A stretch of 15,696 nucleotides of DNA, taken from contig CAKUMG010000038.1 in the NCBI GenBank assembly GCA_934667465.1, forward strand, positions 1-15,696. Direction: 5' to 3'. The notes beneath the pieces were generated by a model, which saw nothing but the letters and a program-made list of their open reading frames with translations, did no database searches and was not told the origin of the DNA. Below are positions 1 to 5,856 of this stretch, piece by piece. Position 1 is the first letter of the stretch, and the number at the start of each line of letters is the position of its first letter. Origin of the DNA: an uncultured Actinoplanes sp. Lineage in GTDB: Bacteria > Actinomycetota > Actinomycetes > Mycobacteriales > Micromonosporaceae. A program made the translations under genes and the position numbers.

Positions 1-247
1 CTCGTTCTCCGCCGTCGCGGGGCTTGCCGCCCGGATCACCGCTGGGCTCGCCGATGACCGCGAAGCTGCACCGGCTGCCGTCGGCCCAGCCCTGCCGCTG
101 CTGATCGAGCCAGGCCGCTGCCGTCTCCGGGGTGCCGGTGCGAACCCCGGTCCAGCGCAGCATCGCCTCGTCACCGGCGGCAGCGACGAGATCGGCGGCG
201 TCGCCCGCACGCCAGGGGCGCAACGTCAGCCCCAGCCCCTCGATCAC
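1..247 (-). CDS. GNAT-family N-acetyltransferase, partial (3' end outside window)
   Basis: The minus-strand frame opens at a GTG (247-245) and runs off the left edge with no stop, giving about 82 residues. The N-terminus reads VIEGLGLTLRPWRAGDAADL, the usual opening of RimJ/RimL-like GNAT enzymes (an LxLRPWRxxDAxxL strand and helix). Later come TPETAAAWLDQQRQGWADG and SFAVIGE, typical of the helix-2 and beta-2 region. These enzymes transfer an acetyl group from acetyl-CoA to an amine, often a protein N-terminus or an antibiotic; the substrate cannot be told here. The acetyl-CoA binding motif lies outside the window. GTG 247 was chosen because a TAGAGT -10 box sits exactly 7 nt upstream, as expected for a leaderless transcript, and there is no Shine-Dalgarno sequence. 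Confidence 0.75.
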   Translation of the reverse strand, partial: MIEGLGLTLRPWRAGDAADLVAAAGDEAMLRWTGVRTGTPETAAAWLDQQRQGWADGSRCSFAVIGEPSGDPGGKPRDGGER

Positions 248-254
248 CGCCGCG

Positions 255-260
255 ACTCTA
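255..260 (-). promoter_or_regulatory. -10 box TAGAGT of the partial GNAT gene (leaderless)
   Basis: On the minus strand TAGAGT fits the actinobacterial TANNNT -10 consensus and is separated by 7 nt (CGCGGCG) from the GTG start at 247. Transcription would therefore start on or next to the start codon. No clear -35 box is visible. At least four other genes in the window have the same spacing. Confidence 0.55.
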
Positions 261-329
261 GCCCGGGGACGCCAGCCCCCGGGCCGCTCCGAACTCCCCG
301 GCGCCGTCCGCGGCCGGCACCGGATCGTG

Positions 330-818
330 TCAGGCCTCGCTGAGGAACGCCTCGATCGCTTCCACGACCAGCGCGTGATCCTCGGCCTGCGGCAGACCCG
401 ACACGGTCACCACCCCGACCACACCCACACCCTCGATCCGCACCGGGAACGCACCACCGTGCGCGGCGTAGTCGGCCGGGTCGACGCCGAACTTCGCGTC
501 CAGCTGATCACCCTTGGCCGCCAGGCGCCGGCCTACCAGGTACGACGAGGCGGCGAAGCGCTCCACGACCCGGACCTTGCGGATGATCCAGTGGTCGTTG
601 TCGGCGACACTGCCCGGCAGCGCCGCGTGGAACAGCTGCTGCGTGCCGCGCCGGATGTCCACCGCCACCGCCAGGTCCCGGCCCGTGGCCAGATCGACCA
701 GCAGGCTGCCCAGGTGCCACGCGTCGGCGTTGTCGAACTTGCGGAACGTCAGCCGCCGCTCCTGCTCCTCGAGCCGCGCAACGAGATCATCTTCAGTCAT
801 GCGCCCATTCTGCGACAC
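330..818 (-). CDS. UPF0303 / heme-degrading-domain (GlcG/HbpS-like) protein
   Basis: 162 residues, a normal length for the UPF0303 family (yeast YBR137W; HbpS/GlcG fold). Visible family features are the N-terminal helix DLVARLEEQERRLTFRKFDNADAWHLGSLLVD, the central VAVDIRRGTQQLFHAALPGS...NDHWIIRKVRVVERF, and a C-terminal HGGAFPVRIEGVGVVGVVTVSGLPQAEDHALVVEAI. Relatives of this fold bind heme or cobalamin or act as chaperone-like factors; the role here is not known. It is probably cytosolic, with no signal peptide or membrane segment. GTG 818 is preferred because GAGG lies 5 nt upstream and overlaps the stop of the small ORF before it, suggesting translational coupling. ATG 800 (MTEDDL) is the alternative but has no Shine-Dalgarno sequence. 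Confidence 0.8.
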   Translation of the reverse strand: MSQNGRMTEDDLVARLEEQERRLTFRKFDNADAWHLGSLLVDLATGRDLAVAVDIRRGTQQLFHAALPGSVADNDHWIIRKVRVVERFAASSYLVGRRLAAKGDQLDAKFGVDPADYAAHGGAFPVRIEGVGVVGVVTVSGLPQAEDHALVVEAIEAFLSEA

Positions 819-825
819 CGATCCC

Positions 826-921
826 TCAGCGTCCCCGCCGCCTGCGCAACATGATCCCCCACACGCCGACGACCGTCAGGACCGACATCAGACAGCACAC
901 CGCCTTGAACACGAGCCGCAT
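826..921 (-). CDS. Possible 31-residue small membrane protein
   Basis: A short minus-strand ORF encodes MRLVFKAVCCLMSVLTVVGV then WGIMLRRRRGR: one hydrophobic segment of about 20 residues followed by a strongly basic tail, the look of a single-pass small membrane protein with its C-terminus inside. Its TGA overlaps the GAGG that would serve the UPF0303 gene 7 nt downstream, so the two may be co-transcribed and coupled. It also fills what would otherwise be an empty gap before the divergent hydrolase. The start is uncertain: ATG 921 directly abuts GGGAG, while GTG 912 has GGGAG 9 nt upstream. I recognise no family, and a chance ORF is possible. Confidence 0.35.
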   Translation of the reverse strand: MRLVFKAVCCLMSVLTVVGVWGIMLRRRRGR

Positions 922-935
922 CTCCCATCCGGCGC

Positions 936-941
936 TAAGGT
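936..941 (+). promoter_or_regulatory. -10 box TAAGGT of the EEP hydrolase gene (leaderless)
   Basis: TAAGGT fits TANNNT and ends 7 nt before the GTG start at 949, again suggesting a leaderless mRNA. No convincing -35 box is visible at 16-19 bp. Confidence 0.55.
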
Positions 942-948
942 CACTTGC

Positions 949-1743
949 GTGCGCCTGGCTACGTTCAATCTCCTGCACGGCCGCTCGCTGGACGACAACC
1001 TCGTGCACGCCGAGCGTATCGCCGCCGCTGTCGCCGACCTCGACGCCGACATCCTCGGCCTGCAAGAGGTCGACCGGGCCCAGCCCCGCAGCGGACTGCT
1101 CGACCTGACCGCCATCGCCGCCGAGGCCCTCGGCGCCCCCGTGCACCGCTTCGCCGCCGCCGTCGTCGGCACACCGGGGGAGCAGTGGCAACCCTGGCGC
1201 TCCGAGGGCGACAACGTCAACCCGCTGTACGGCATCGCGCTGGTCAGCCGCTGGCCCGTGCTGCGCTGGCAGATCACCCAGCTGCCCGGAGCCCCCGTAC
1301 GGTCACCGGTCTGGACCCCCGACAACGGCATCATGCTGCTCAAGGACGAACCCCGCGTCCTGATCGCCGCCGTCATCGACGCCCCCGGCGGGCCGATGAC
1401 CGTCGCCAACACCCACCTGTCGTTCGTGCCCGGCTGGAACCTGCGCCAGCTGCGCGCCGCCGTGCGCGTCCTGCGCACCATGCCCGCCCCGCGGATCCTG
1501 CTCGGCGACCTCAACATGCCCGCCGGCCCGGTGCAGGCCTTCACCCGCTGGCGGCCCCTCGCCCGCGGCGCCACCTACCCCAGCCCGTCACCGCGCGCCC
1601 AGCTCGACCACATCCTCGCCGACCCGCGCGGCGGCGACGCCCTCGGCCCGGTCGTGCAGGTCCGCACCCCCCGCGTCGGCGTCTCCGACCACCGGCCCCT
1701 GGTCGTGCACCTCGACCCGCCCGCGCACACCCGCTCCTCGTGA
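949..1743 (+). CDS. Endonuclease/exonuclease/phosphatase (EEP) family hydrolase
   Basis: 264 residues, one EEP (DNase I-like) domain. The metal-dependent phosphodiesterase motifs appear in order: N-terminal VRLATFNLLHGR (Asn7), ADILGLQEVD (Glu40, the Mg ligand), NTHLSF, LLGDLNMP (Asp and Asn), LDHILA, and the terminal VSDHRPLVV (Asp-His catalytic pair). The family includes nucleases, sphingomyelinases and inositol phosphatases, so the substrate is open. There is no signal peptide, so it is probably cytosolic. GTG 949 was chosen because it places TFN at the exact N-terminus and has a -10 box 7 nt upstream; longer upstream frames lack family similarity. Codons are strongly NNC-biased, like other plus-strand genes left of 5 kb. 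Confidence 0.85.
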   Translation: MRLATFNLLHGRSLDDNLVHAERIAAAVADLDADILGLQEVDRAQPRSGLLDLTAIAAEALGAPVHRFAAAVVGTPGEQWQPWRSEGDNVNPLYGIALVSRWPVLRWQITQLPGAPVRSPVWTPDNGIMLLKDEPRVLIAAVIDAPGGPMTVANTHLSFVPGWNLRQLRAAVRVLRTMPAPRILLGDLNMPAGPVQAFTRWRPLARGATYPSPSPRAQLDHILADPRGGDALGPVVQVRTPRVGVSDHRPLVVHLDPPAHTRSS

Positions 1744-1830
1744 CCGGCCGCCGCCGCATGTGACCGTCACGCCCGCGCCCGCGCCGCCGCGCGCCCTTTG
1801 ACGGCGGCTGCGCGCTTCTTGACGGCGGCT

Positions 1831-1860
1831 GCGGCCGTGACCGGCGCCGGTCACGGCCGC
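1831..1860. terminator. Perfect 30-bp palindrome between convergent genes
   Basis: The two 15-nt halves around the centre (1845/1846) are exact reverse complements; the left half reads GCGGCCGTGACCGGC. As RNA it would fold into a stem of about 13 bp on either strand. It lies between the convergent EEP hydrolase (ends 1743) and GNAT gene (ends 2022), so a bidirectional terminator without a U-tract is the simplest reading. Two TTGACGGCGGCTGCG-like direct repeats, at about 1798 and 1819, precede it. Confidence 0.55.
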
Positions 1861-1949
1861 TCACCCGCGCGCCTGGTAACCGGCGGCCGCGACCGCGATT
1901 CGCCGCCGGTGCGCGCCGCCGGCTCGGCGAACGCCCGCATGGGTGCGGC

Positions 1950-1995
1950 CGGCTGAGCGGCGTCCGCGCAGCACGTGGGGTGCGCCGCTCAGCCG
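1950..1995. terminator. 13-bp stem hairpin downstream of the GNAT gene
   Basis: CGGCTGAGCGGCG (1950-1962) pairs with CGCCGCTCAGCCG (1983-1995) around a 20-nt loop. It lies about 27 bp beyond the minus-strand GNAT stop, so it probably ends that transcript. Confidence 0.55.
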
Positions 1996-2021
1996 CAGGG
2001 CGCCGGCTGCTCAGTGGGCGC

Positions 2022-2501
2022 TCACACCCGTACCTCATAGAGGGTTTCCAGGCCGTCCTCCTCGTCCCACTGCTCACCGACCCGCTCGAAGCCGAACCCG
2101 GCGATCGTCGCCAGCGACGCGGCGTTGTCCGGCGAGATGCTGGCCCGCACGATCCGCACCCGCGGGTCCTGCTCCGCGCGCCGCAGCAGCGCCGCGAGCA
2201 TCGCCCGGGCGTGACCGCGGCGCCGGTACGCGGGATCGACCGTGTAACCGACCTCCACCCGCCCCTCGGCGTCCGGCGGGCCGTGGAAACCGGCATGCCC
2301 CACGACCTGCCCGCCGACGACCGCGGCCCGCGCCACCCACTCGGCGGCGGCCGGGTCGCGGGCGATGTCGTCGGCGCGCAGCTGCCACAGCCAGCGCTCG
2401 CTGAGCAGCCACGGGGTCAGCTCCACGCCGGCGGCGGCACTGGCGGCGGGCAGGTCACCGGCGAGCAGCGCCGGGAAGGGAAGTTCCACGAAAGTCACCA
2501 C
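2022..2501 (-). CDS. GNAT-family N-acetyltransferase
   Basis: 159 residues from GTG 2501. The acetyl-CoA pyrophosphate-binding motif is RRRGHA (about residues 93-98), after the beta-4 strand VEVGYTVDP. Motif B follows as SPDNAASLATIAGFGFERVG (about 123-142), typical of RimI/RimJ-like GNATs. The expected role is acetyl transfer from acetyl-CoA to an amine; the acceptor is unknown. It is probably cytosolic. A longer frame opens at GTG 2531, but a TAGGAT -10 box sits exactly 7 nt before GTG 2501, so the shorter leaderless form is preferred. It is divergent from ohrR; the upstream operator array lies between the two promoters, so OhrR could also affect this gene. Confidence 0.82.
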   Translation of the reverse strand: MVTFVELPFPALLAGDLPAASAAAGVELTPWLLSERWLWQLRADDIARDPAAAEWVARAAVVGGQVVGHAGFHGPPDAEGRVEVGYTVDPAYRRRGHARAMLAALLRRAEQDPRVRIVRASISPDNAASLATIAGFGFERVGEQWDEEDGLETLYEVRV

Positions 2502-2508
2502 GCCGGAG

Positions 2509-2514
2509 ATCCTA
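2509..2514 (-). promoter_or_regulatory. -10 box TAGGAT of the GNAT gene (leaderless)
   Basis: On the minus strand TAGGAT is followed by CTCCGGC (7 nt) and then GTG 2501. The degenerate fourth repeat of the OhrR operator array begins only 4 bp upstream (2518). Confidence 0.55.
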
Positions 2515-2517
2515 GGT

Positions 2518-2570
2518 GTGCCCGCAACCACATTGCGCGCAACTTAGTTGTGCACAATTAAATTGCGCAC
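2518..2570. promoter_or_regulatory. OhrR operator array with 15-bp period
   Basis: Two perfect 10-bp palindromes, TTGCGCGCAA (2533-2542) and TTGTGCACAA (2548-2557), are followed by TTGCGCAC (2563-2570) and preceded by a degenerate GTGCCCGCAA (2518-2527). All four start exactly 15 bp apart, with 5-bp AT-rich spacers. The TTGNGCNCAA type suits a MarR-family dimer, and the adjacent gene is ohrR. The array overlaps the proposed ohrR -35 box and spacer, which implies autorepression. Confidence 0.7.
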
Positions 2571-2576
2571 TACCTT
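2548..2576 (+). promoter_or_regulatory. ohrR-ohr promoter (TTGTGC - 17 bp - TACCTT)
   Basis: The -35 candidate TTGTGC (2548-2553) and -10 TACCTT (2571-2576) are 17 bp apart. The -10 box ends 7 nt before the ATG at 2584, predicting a leaderless ohrR mRNA. The -35 box is one half of the central operator palindrome and the third repeat lies within the spacer, so bound OhrR would exclude RNA polymerase. Confidence 0.6.
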
Positions 2577-2583
2577 TCAGGGC

Positions 2584-3036
2584 ATGGACGAGCCCACCGG
2601 CCTCGAGTACATGGTCTGCTTCGACCTCTACGCCGCCTCCCGCAGCATGACGGCCCTCTACCGCCAAGAGCTCGACAAAGCCGGCCTCACCTACCCCCAA
2701 TACCTCGCCCTGCGCGTCATCTTCCAACGCGGCAGCATCCGCGTCAGCGACCTCGGCGCCGCCCTCGGCCTCGACAGCGGCACCCTCTCACCCCTGCTCA
2801 AACGGCTCGAAGAGCAGGGCATCACCCTGCGCGAACGCGGCTACGACGACAAACGCACCGTCTGGACCCAGCTCAGCCCCAAGGGCATGCTGCTCTACGA
2901 CAGCCTCGCCGACCTGCCCGAACGCGTCCGCTGCAGCCTCGACCTCAGCGACGACGACCTGCGCGACCTGCACCGCATCCTCGGCCGGGTCCGCACCAGC
3001 AACCCCGCCACCGCCACCGCCACCGCCACCGCCTGA
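2584..3036 (+). CDS. ohrR: OhrR, MarR-family organic-hydroperoxide sensor/repressor
   Basis: 150 residues. It closely follows OhrR: MVCFDLYAASR with the peroxide-sensing Cys12, TYPQYLALRVI, and the winged-helix recognition part SDLGAALGLDSGTLSPLLKRLEEQG with the wing RERGYDDKRTVW. Tyr16, Tyr26 and Tyr37 lie where B. subtilis OhrR has Tyr19, Tyr29 and Tyr40 around Cys15. A second Cys117 lies 105 residues after Cys12, the spacing of the two cysteines in Xanthomonas OhrR (Cys22/Cys127), so a 2-Cys disulfide mechanism is possible. The C-terminus is a low-complexity TATATATATA tail encoded by a GCCACC hexamer repeat. ATG 2584 was chosen from the alignment and the -10 box 7 nt upstream. ohr follows 12 bp downstream; the array at 2518-2570 is the likely autoregulatory operator. 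Confidence 0.92.
   Translation: MDEPTGLEYMVCFDLYAASRSMTALYRQELDKAGLTYPQYLALRVIFQRGSIRVSDLGAALGLDSGTLSPLLKRLEEQGITLRERGYDDKRTVWTQLSPKGMLLYDSLADLPERVRCSLDLSDDDLRDLHRILGRVRTSNPATATATATA
3007..3033 (+). repeat. GCCACC hexamer microsatellite in the 3' end of ohrR
   Basis: About 4.5 perfect copies of GCCACC encode the alternating Ala/Thr tail of OhrR just before its stop. Similar Ala/Thr codons recur in the first residues of ohr (TASATATG). Copy-number slippage would mostly change tail length without a frameshift, since the unit is 6 bp. Confidence 0.7.
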
Positions 3037-3048
3037 AGGAGAACCACC

Positions 3049-3468
3049 ATGCCGGCTGTCTACACCGCCTCCGCCACCGCCACCGGCGACGGCCGCAGCG
3101 GACACACCCGCTCCAGCGACGGCGTCCTCGACCTCGACCTCGCCGTCCCCAAGGAGATGGGCGGCCCCGGCGGCGCCCTCACCAACCCCGAGCAGCTCTT
3201 CGCCGCCGGCTACGCCGCCTGCTTCCACAGCGCCCTCAAGGCCGTCGCCCGCCCCCGCAAGCTCGACCTCACCGACACCGCCGTCACCGTAGACGTCGGC
3301 GTCGGCCCCAACGAGCAGGGCGGCTTCGCCCTCAGCATCACCATCGAAGCCGAGATCCCCAGCGTCGACGAGGCCACCGCCCGCGAACTGCTCGAGGCCG
3401 CCCACCAGGTCTGCCCCTACAGCAACGCCACCCGCGGCAACGTCGAGGTCACCCTCAACCTCGCCTGA
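3049..3468 (+). CDS. ohr: Ohr, organic hydroperoxide reductase
   Basis: 139 residues, the usual Ohr/OsmC length. The catalytic thiol pair is visible as AAGYAACFHSAL (Cys58) and HQVCPYSNATRGNV (Cys122). The active-site Arg is probably Arg16 (DGRSG) and the Glu is Glu48 (NPEQLF). The N-terminal VYTASATATGDGR...SSDGVLDLDLAVP is standard for the family. Ohr reduces fatty-acid and other organic hydroperoxides to alcohols, using lipoylated proteins as electron donor in studied systems. It is cytosolic. AAGGAG (3036-3041) overlaps the ohrR stop and lies 7 nt before ATG 3049, so the two genes form one OhrR-controlled operon. A strong terminator follows. Confidence 0.94.
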   Translation: MPAVYTASATATGDGRSGHTRSSDGVLDLDLAVPKEMGGPGGALTNPEQLFAAGYAACFHSALKAVARPRKLDLTDTAVTVDVGVGPNEQGGFALSITIEAEIPSVDEATARELLEAAHQVCPYSNATRGNVEVTLNLA

Positions 3469-3481
3469 GCAACCCCAAGAC

Positions 3482-3520
3482 CGGGACCACCCCAGCCGTA
3501 CGCAGGCAGGGGTGGTCCCG
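3482..3520 (+). terminator. Rho-independent-type hairpin after ohr
   Basis: CGGGACCACCCC (3482-3493) and GGGGTGGTCCCG (3509-3520) form a perfect 12-bp stem with a 15-nt loop, 13 bp after the ohr stop. It is followed by TCATCC rather than a U-tract, as is common in actinobacteria. Confidence 0.75.
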
Positions 3521-3696
3521 TCATCCCCGCCGCCCCCACCCCGTCCACCGCCACGCGGACCACGCGCCCGGGCCGAGCCCACCGCCCCTGCATGCCGCGC
3601 GCCTTCTCGCCGCCTCACGCGCGACACGGGCGCAGGTCCGGACGGGCTGCGCGGGACCCCGTGGGGGCTGCGGAACGCGGCGGGGCCCGCGGCAGC

Positions 3697-3774
3697 GTAC
3701 GAAACGATCGGGCGAGTCCCTCGCGTCACAGGGTGACTGAACCACCCGCCGCCGGGTACGAAACACCGCGTCAC
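3697..3774. repeat. Repeated GTACGAAAC / CGCGTCAC elements upstream of the haloperoxidase
   Basis: GTACGAAAC occurs at 3697-3705 and 3756-3764, and CGCGTCAC at 3722-3729 and 3767-3774, in the same order; the gap between the two elements is 16 bp in the first pair and 2 bp in the second. The first CGCGTCAC overlaps an inverted repeat GTCAC-AGG-GTGAC (3725-3737). They lie just before the haloperoxidase gene and may be regulator-binding sites; no regulator is identifiable. The rest of the 3521-3801 gap shows no gene. Confidence 0.35.
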
Positions 3775-3801
3775 CAGCACCGACGCGAAAGGCACACCAC
3801 C

Positions 3802-4623
3802 ATGCCGTACGTGACCGTCACCGACGACGTCCAGCTGCACTACCAGGACCACGGCACCGGCGACCCCGTCGTCCTCATCCACGGCTGGCCCCTGTCCGGA
3901 CGCAGCTGGGAAGCACAGATCCCGGCCCTGATCGCCGACGGCCGCCGCGTCATCACCTACGACCGCCGCGGCTTCGGGCAAAGCAGCCAGCCCTGGACCG
4001 GCTACGACTACGACACCTTCGCCGCCGACCTGCACACCCTGCTCACCCACCTCGACCTGACCGGCGTCACCCTCGTCGGCTTCTCCATGGGCGGGGGAGA
4101 GGTCGCCCGCTACCTCGGCACCTACGGCAGCGAACGAATCAGCAAGGCCGTCTTCGCCGGCGCCGTCCCGCCCTACCTGTACAAGAGCGACGACAACCCC
4201 GGCGGCGCCCTCGACGACGCCACCATCAAGGAGTTCCAGGACGGCATCAGCACCGACCGGATCGCCTTCGTCGACGGCTTCGCCGAGAACTTCTTCAAGG
4301 CCGGCCGCAAGCAGAAGGTCAGCGACGCCCAGGTCCGCTACGCCCAGGAACTCGCCCACCTCGCCAGCCCCAAGGGCACCCTCGACTGCGTCGCCGCGTT
4401 CGCCCTCACCGACTTCCGCGGCGACCTCGCCAAGATCACCATCCCGACCCTGGTCATCCACGGCGACAGCGACGCCATCGTCCCGCTCGAGAACAGCGGC
4501 AAGCTCACCGCCGACACCATCCCCGGCGCCCGGCTCGTCGTCATCGAGGACGGCCCGCACGGCATCAACGCCAGCCACCCCGTCGAGTTCAACGAAGCCC
4601 TGCTCGCCTTCCTCAACAGCTGA
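3802..4623 (+). CDS. Alpha/beta hydrolase, cofactor-free haloperoxidase/esterase type
   Basis: 273 residues, the standard length for bacterial non-heme chloro/bromoperoxidases. The start MPYVTVTDDVQLHYQDHGTG and the oxyanion region LIHGWPLSGRSW match the family. The nucleophile elbow is GFSMGG (Ser95), the acid HGDSDAIVP (Asp224) and the base DGPHGI (His253), close to the 98/228/257 spacing of Streptomyces bromoperoxidase A2. These enzymes hydrolyse esters and, with peroxide and a carboxylic acid, form peracids that halogenate in vitro; the natural substrate is unknown. There is no signal peptide, so it is probably cytosolic. GAAAGG (3787-3792) lies 9 nt before ATG 3802. It follows the ohr operon, but a terminator separates them. 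Peroxide chemistry links them only loosely. Confidence 0.88.
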   Translation: MPYVTVTDDVQLHYQDHGTGDPVVLIHGWPLSGRSWEAQIPALIADGRRVITYDRRGFGQSSQPWTGYDYDTFAADLHTLLTHLDLTGVTLVGFSMGGGEVARYLGTYGSERISKAVFAGAVPPYLYKSDDNPGGALDDATIKEFQDGISTDRIAFVDGFAENFFKAGRKQKVSDAQVRYAQELAHLASPKGTLDCVAAFALTDFRGDLAKITIPTLVIHGDSDAIVPLENSGKLTADTIPGARLVVIEDGPHGINASHPVEFNEALLAFLNS

Positions 4624-4633
4624 CCACACACCA

Positions 4634-4657
4634 CCCCGGCGCTCCGGCACGGCGGGG
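4634..4657. terminator. Weak hairpin between haloperoxidase and recombinase genes
   Basis: CCCCG (4634-4638) pairs with CGGGG (4653-4657), with two further pairs after one mismatch and a short loop. It lies just past the haloperoxidase stop, in the 115-bp convergent gap. A short inverted repeat CACGAC-C-GTCGTG (4662-4674) and two copies of TCGTGGCGCCCC follow. Confidence 0.35.
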
Positions 4658-4738
4658 GAGTCACGACCGTCGTGGCGCCCCCGCCATCACAACCTCGTGG
4701 CGCCCCGCACCACCACGACCCTTGCGACGCCCGCGCGG

Positions 4739-5734
4739 TCACGAGCCGATCAACTTCCCCAACGAGCGATTCGAGCGATTGGCCCGTACGGCCGCCCGCT
4801 GCTGAGCCGCGGTCACCTCGATGTAACCCTGCGACGTCGTCAGCGACGCGTGCCCCAGCAACCGCATGATCTCCGACGCGTTCGCCCCGTCCTCCGCCAG
4901 CCGCGTCGCGAACGTGTGCCGCAACGCATGCAACTGCGCCCCCCGCGGCACCCGATCCGACACCCCCGCCCGCCGGTAGCACGACCGCACCAGATACTGC
5001 AGCCCACCACGCAGCAGGGGAGCACCCCGCCGGTCCACCAGCAGCGCATCGGCGGGGCGCACCCGCCCGAACCGGACCCGGCAACTCTCCACGTACCGCT
5101 CGACCACCGCATCCAGCTCCGGCTCCACCGGCACCGACCGCGGCCGCCCGCCCTTGCCCGCCACCTCGAGCCGCCGCTCACCCGGGCGCCCCAGCACCGA
5201 ACCCGCCCGCAACGCCAGCATCTCCGACAACCGCAGCCCGGCACACAACGCCAGCGCCAGCACCGCCACGTCGCGCTCCGGCCACGGATCCCGCTGCCGC
5301 TCGTCGCTCCGGTTCACCGCTTCGAGAAGCTGCTCCGGGGTGTCCTCACCACGCAACGGCTTCGGGGCGGGCGTGGCCTGCCGGGGCTTGCCGACCGCGG
5401 ACATCGGGTTGCCGGCCACGATCCCCTCGACGACCAGGAACCCGAAGAACGAGTTCCAGCTCGACCAGGCCCGCGAGACGGAGGAGGGAGCCCGGCCCGC
5501 GGCGAACCCCGCGAACGCCGATCGCAGCACACGGGGGGAGAGGTCACCCAGCGTGATGGCGGCAGGGTCGGCGCTGCTTGCAGTTTCCGCGGCGTTTGCG
5601 GCGGCCAGGTGCAGGACGGTGGTGAGGTCGCGGCGGTAGGCGAGGAGGGTGTGCTCGGAGGGCTTACGGACCGCGCGGGCGGCGAGGAACTCCTCGACGA
5701 GCCGTTCGACCGGAACATCTGATCCGTCATGCAT
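4739..5734 (-). CDS. Tyrosine recombinase of the Xer type
   Basis: 331 residues, slightly longer than classical XerC/XerD (about 300). An N-terminal SAM-like core-binding domain (about 7-110) is followed by a long linker (110-150) and a C-terminal catalytic domain. All catalytic residues are visible: Arg168 in AGLRLSE, Lys194 in VAGKGGRPR, His269 and Arg272 in HALRHTF, His295 in LLGHASL, and nucleophile Tyr304 in SQGYIEV. It should cut and join DNA through a 3'-phosphotyrosyl intermediate. It stands alone, with no excisionase, partner recombinase or element genes beside it. ATG 5734 lies inside a dif-like inverted repeat (5726-5753), and CATAAT (5742-5747) ends 7 nt before it, so the gene may be leaderless and repressed by a protein bound at that site. 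Codon composition flips within the gene: C-terminal codons are NNG-rich, N-terminal codons NNC-rich. It could be chromosomal XerC, but the setting suggests an extra Xer. Confidence 0.9.
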   Translation of the reverse strand: MHDGSDVPVERLVEEFLAARAVRKPSEHTLLAYRRDLTTVLHLAAANAAETASSADPAAITLGDLSPRVLRSAFAGFAAGRAPSSVSRAWSSWNSFFGFLVVEGIVAGNPMSAVGKPRQATPAPKPLRGEDTPEQLLEAVNRSDERQRDPWPERDVAVLALALCAGLRLSEMLALRAGSVLGRPGERRLEVAGKGGRPRSVPVEPELDAVVERYVESCRVRFGRVRPADALLVDRRGAPLLRGGLQYLVRSCYRRAGVSDRVPRGAQLHALRHTFATRLAEDGANASEIMRLLGHASLTTSQGYIEVTAAQQRAAVRANRSNRSLGKLIGS

Positions 5735-5753
5735 AAGGGATATTATGCATCAT
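5726..5753. other. Symmetric dif-like site over the recombinase start codon
   Basis: Perfect 8-bp arms ATGCATAA (5729-5736) and TTATGCAT (5743-5750) surround a 6-bp centre GGGATA. Extended to the 11-6-11 layout of Xer sites, the arms are GTCATGCATAA and TTATGCATCAT, pairing at 9 of 11 positions. The core GCATAA-GGGATA-TTATG agrees with E. coli dif (GCATAA-TGTATA-TTATG) at 15 of 17 positions. It contains the recombinase ATG (5734-5732) and its -10 box. It is either an Xer target or an operator for the gene. Confidence 0.6.
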
Positions 5754-5856
5754 TTGTCCGTCTCTGGCGAGGGGCAGCCGGCGGGGGAAACCGGCCGGTG
5801 GGCCGCGTTCTTCCTGCTCGCTTGCTGCTCGGATGAGGCTGGCCGGCGGGGGCCCG

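Noticed and set aside
2788..4650. A 620-codon minus-strand open frame opposite ohrR, ohr and the haloperoxidase gene
   Set aside because: Its product is a Gly/Val/Ala/Glu/Asp-rich low-complexity chain with no family features. It arises from lack of stops in GC-rich DNA, and the plus-strand genes it overlaps are unmistakable.
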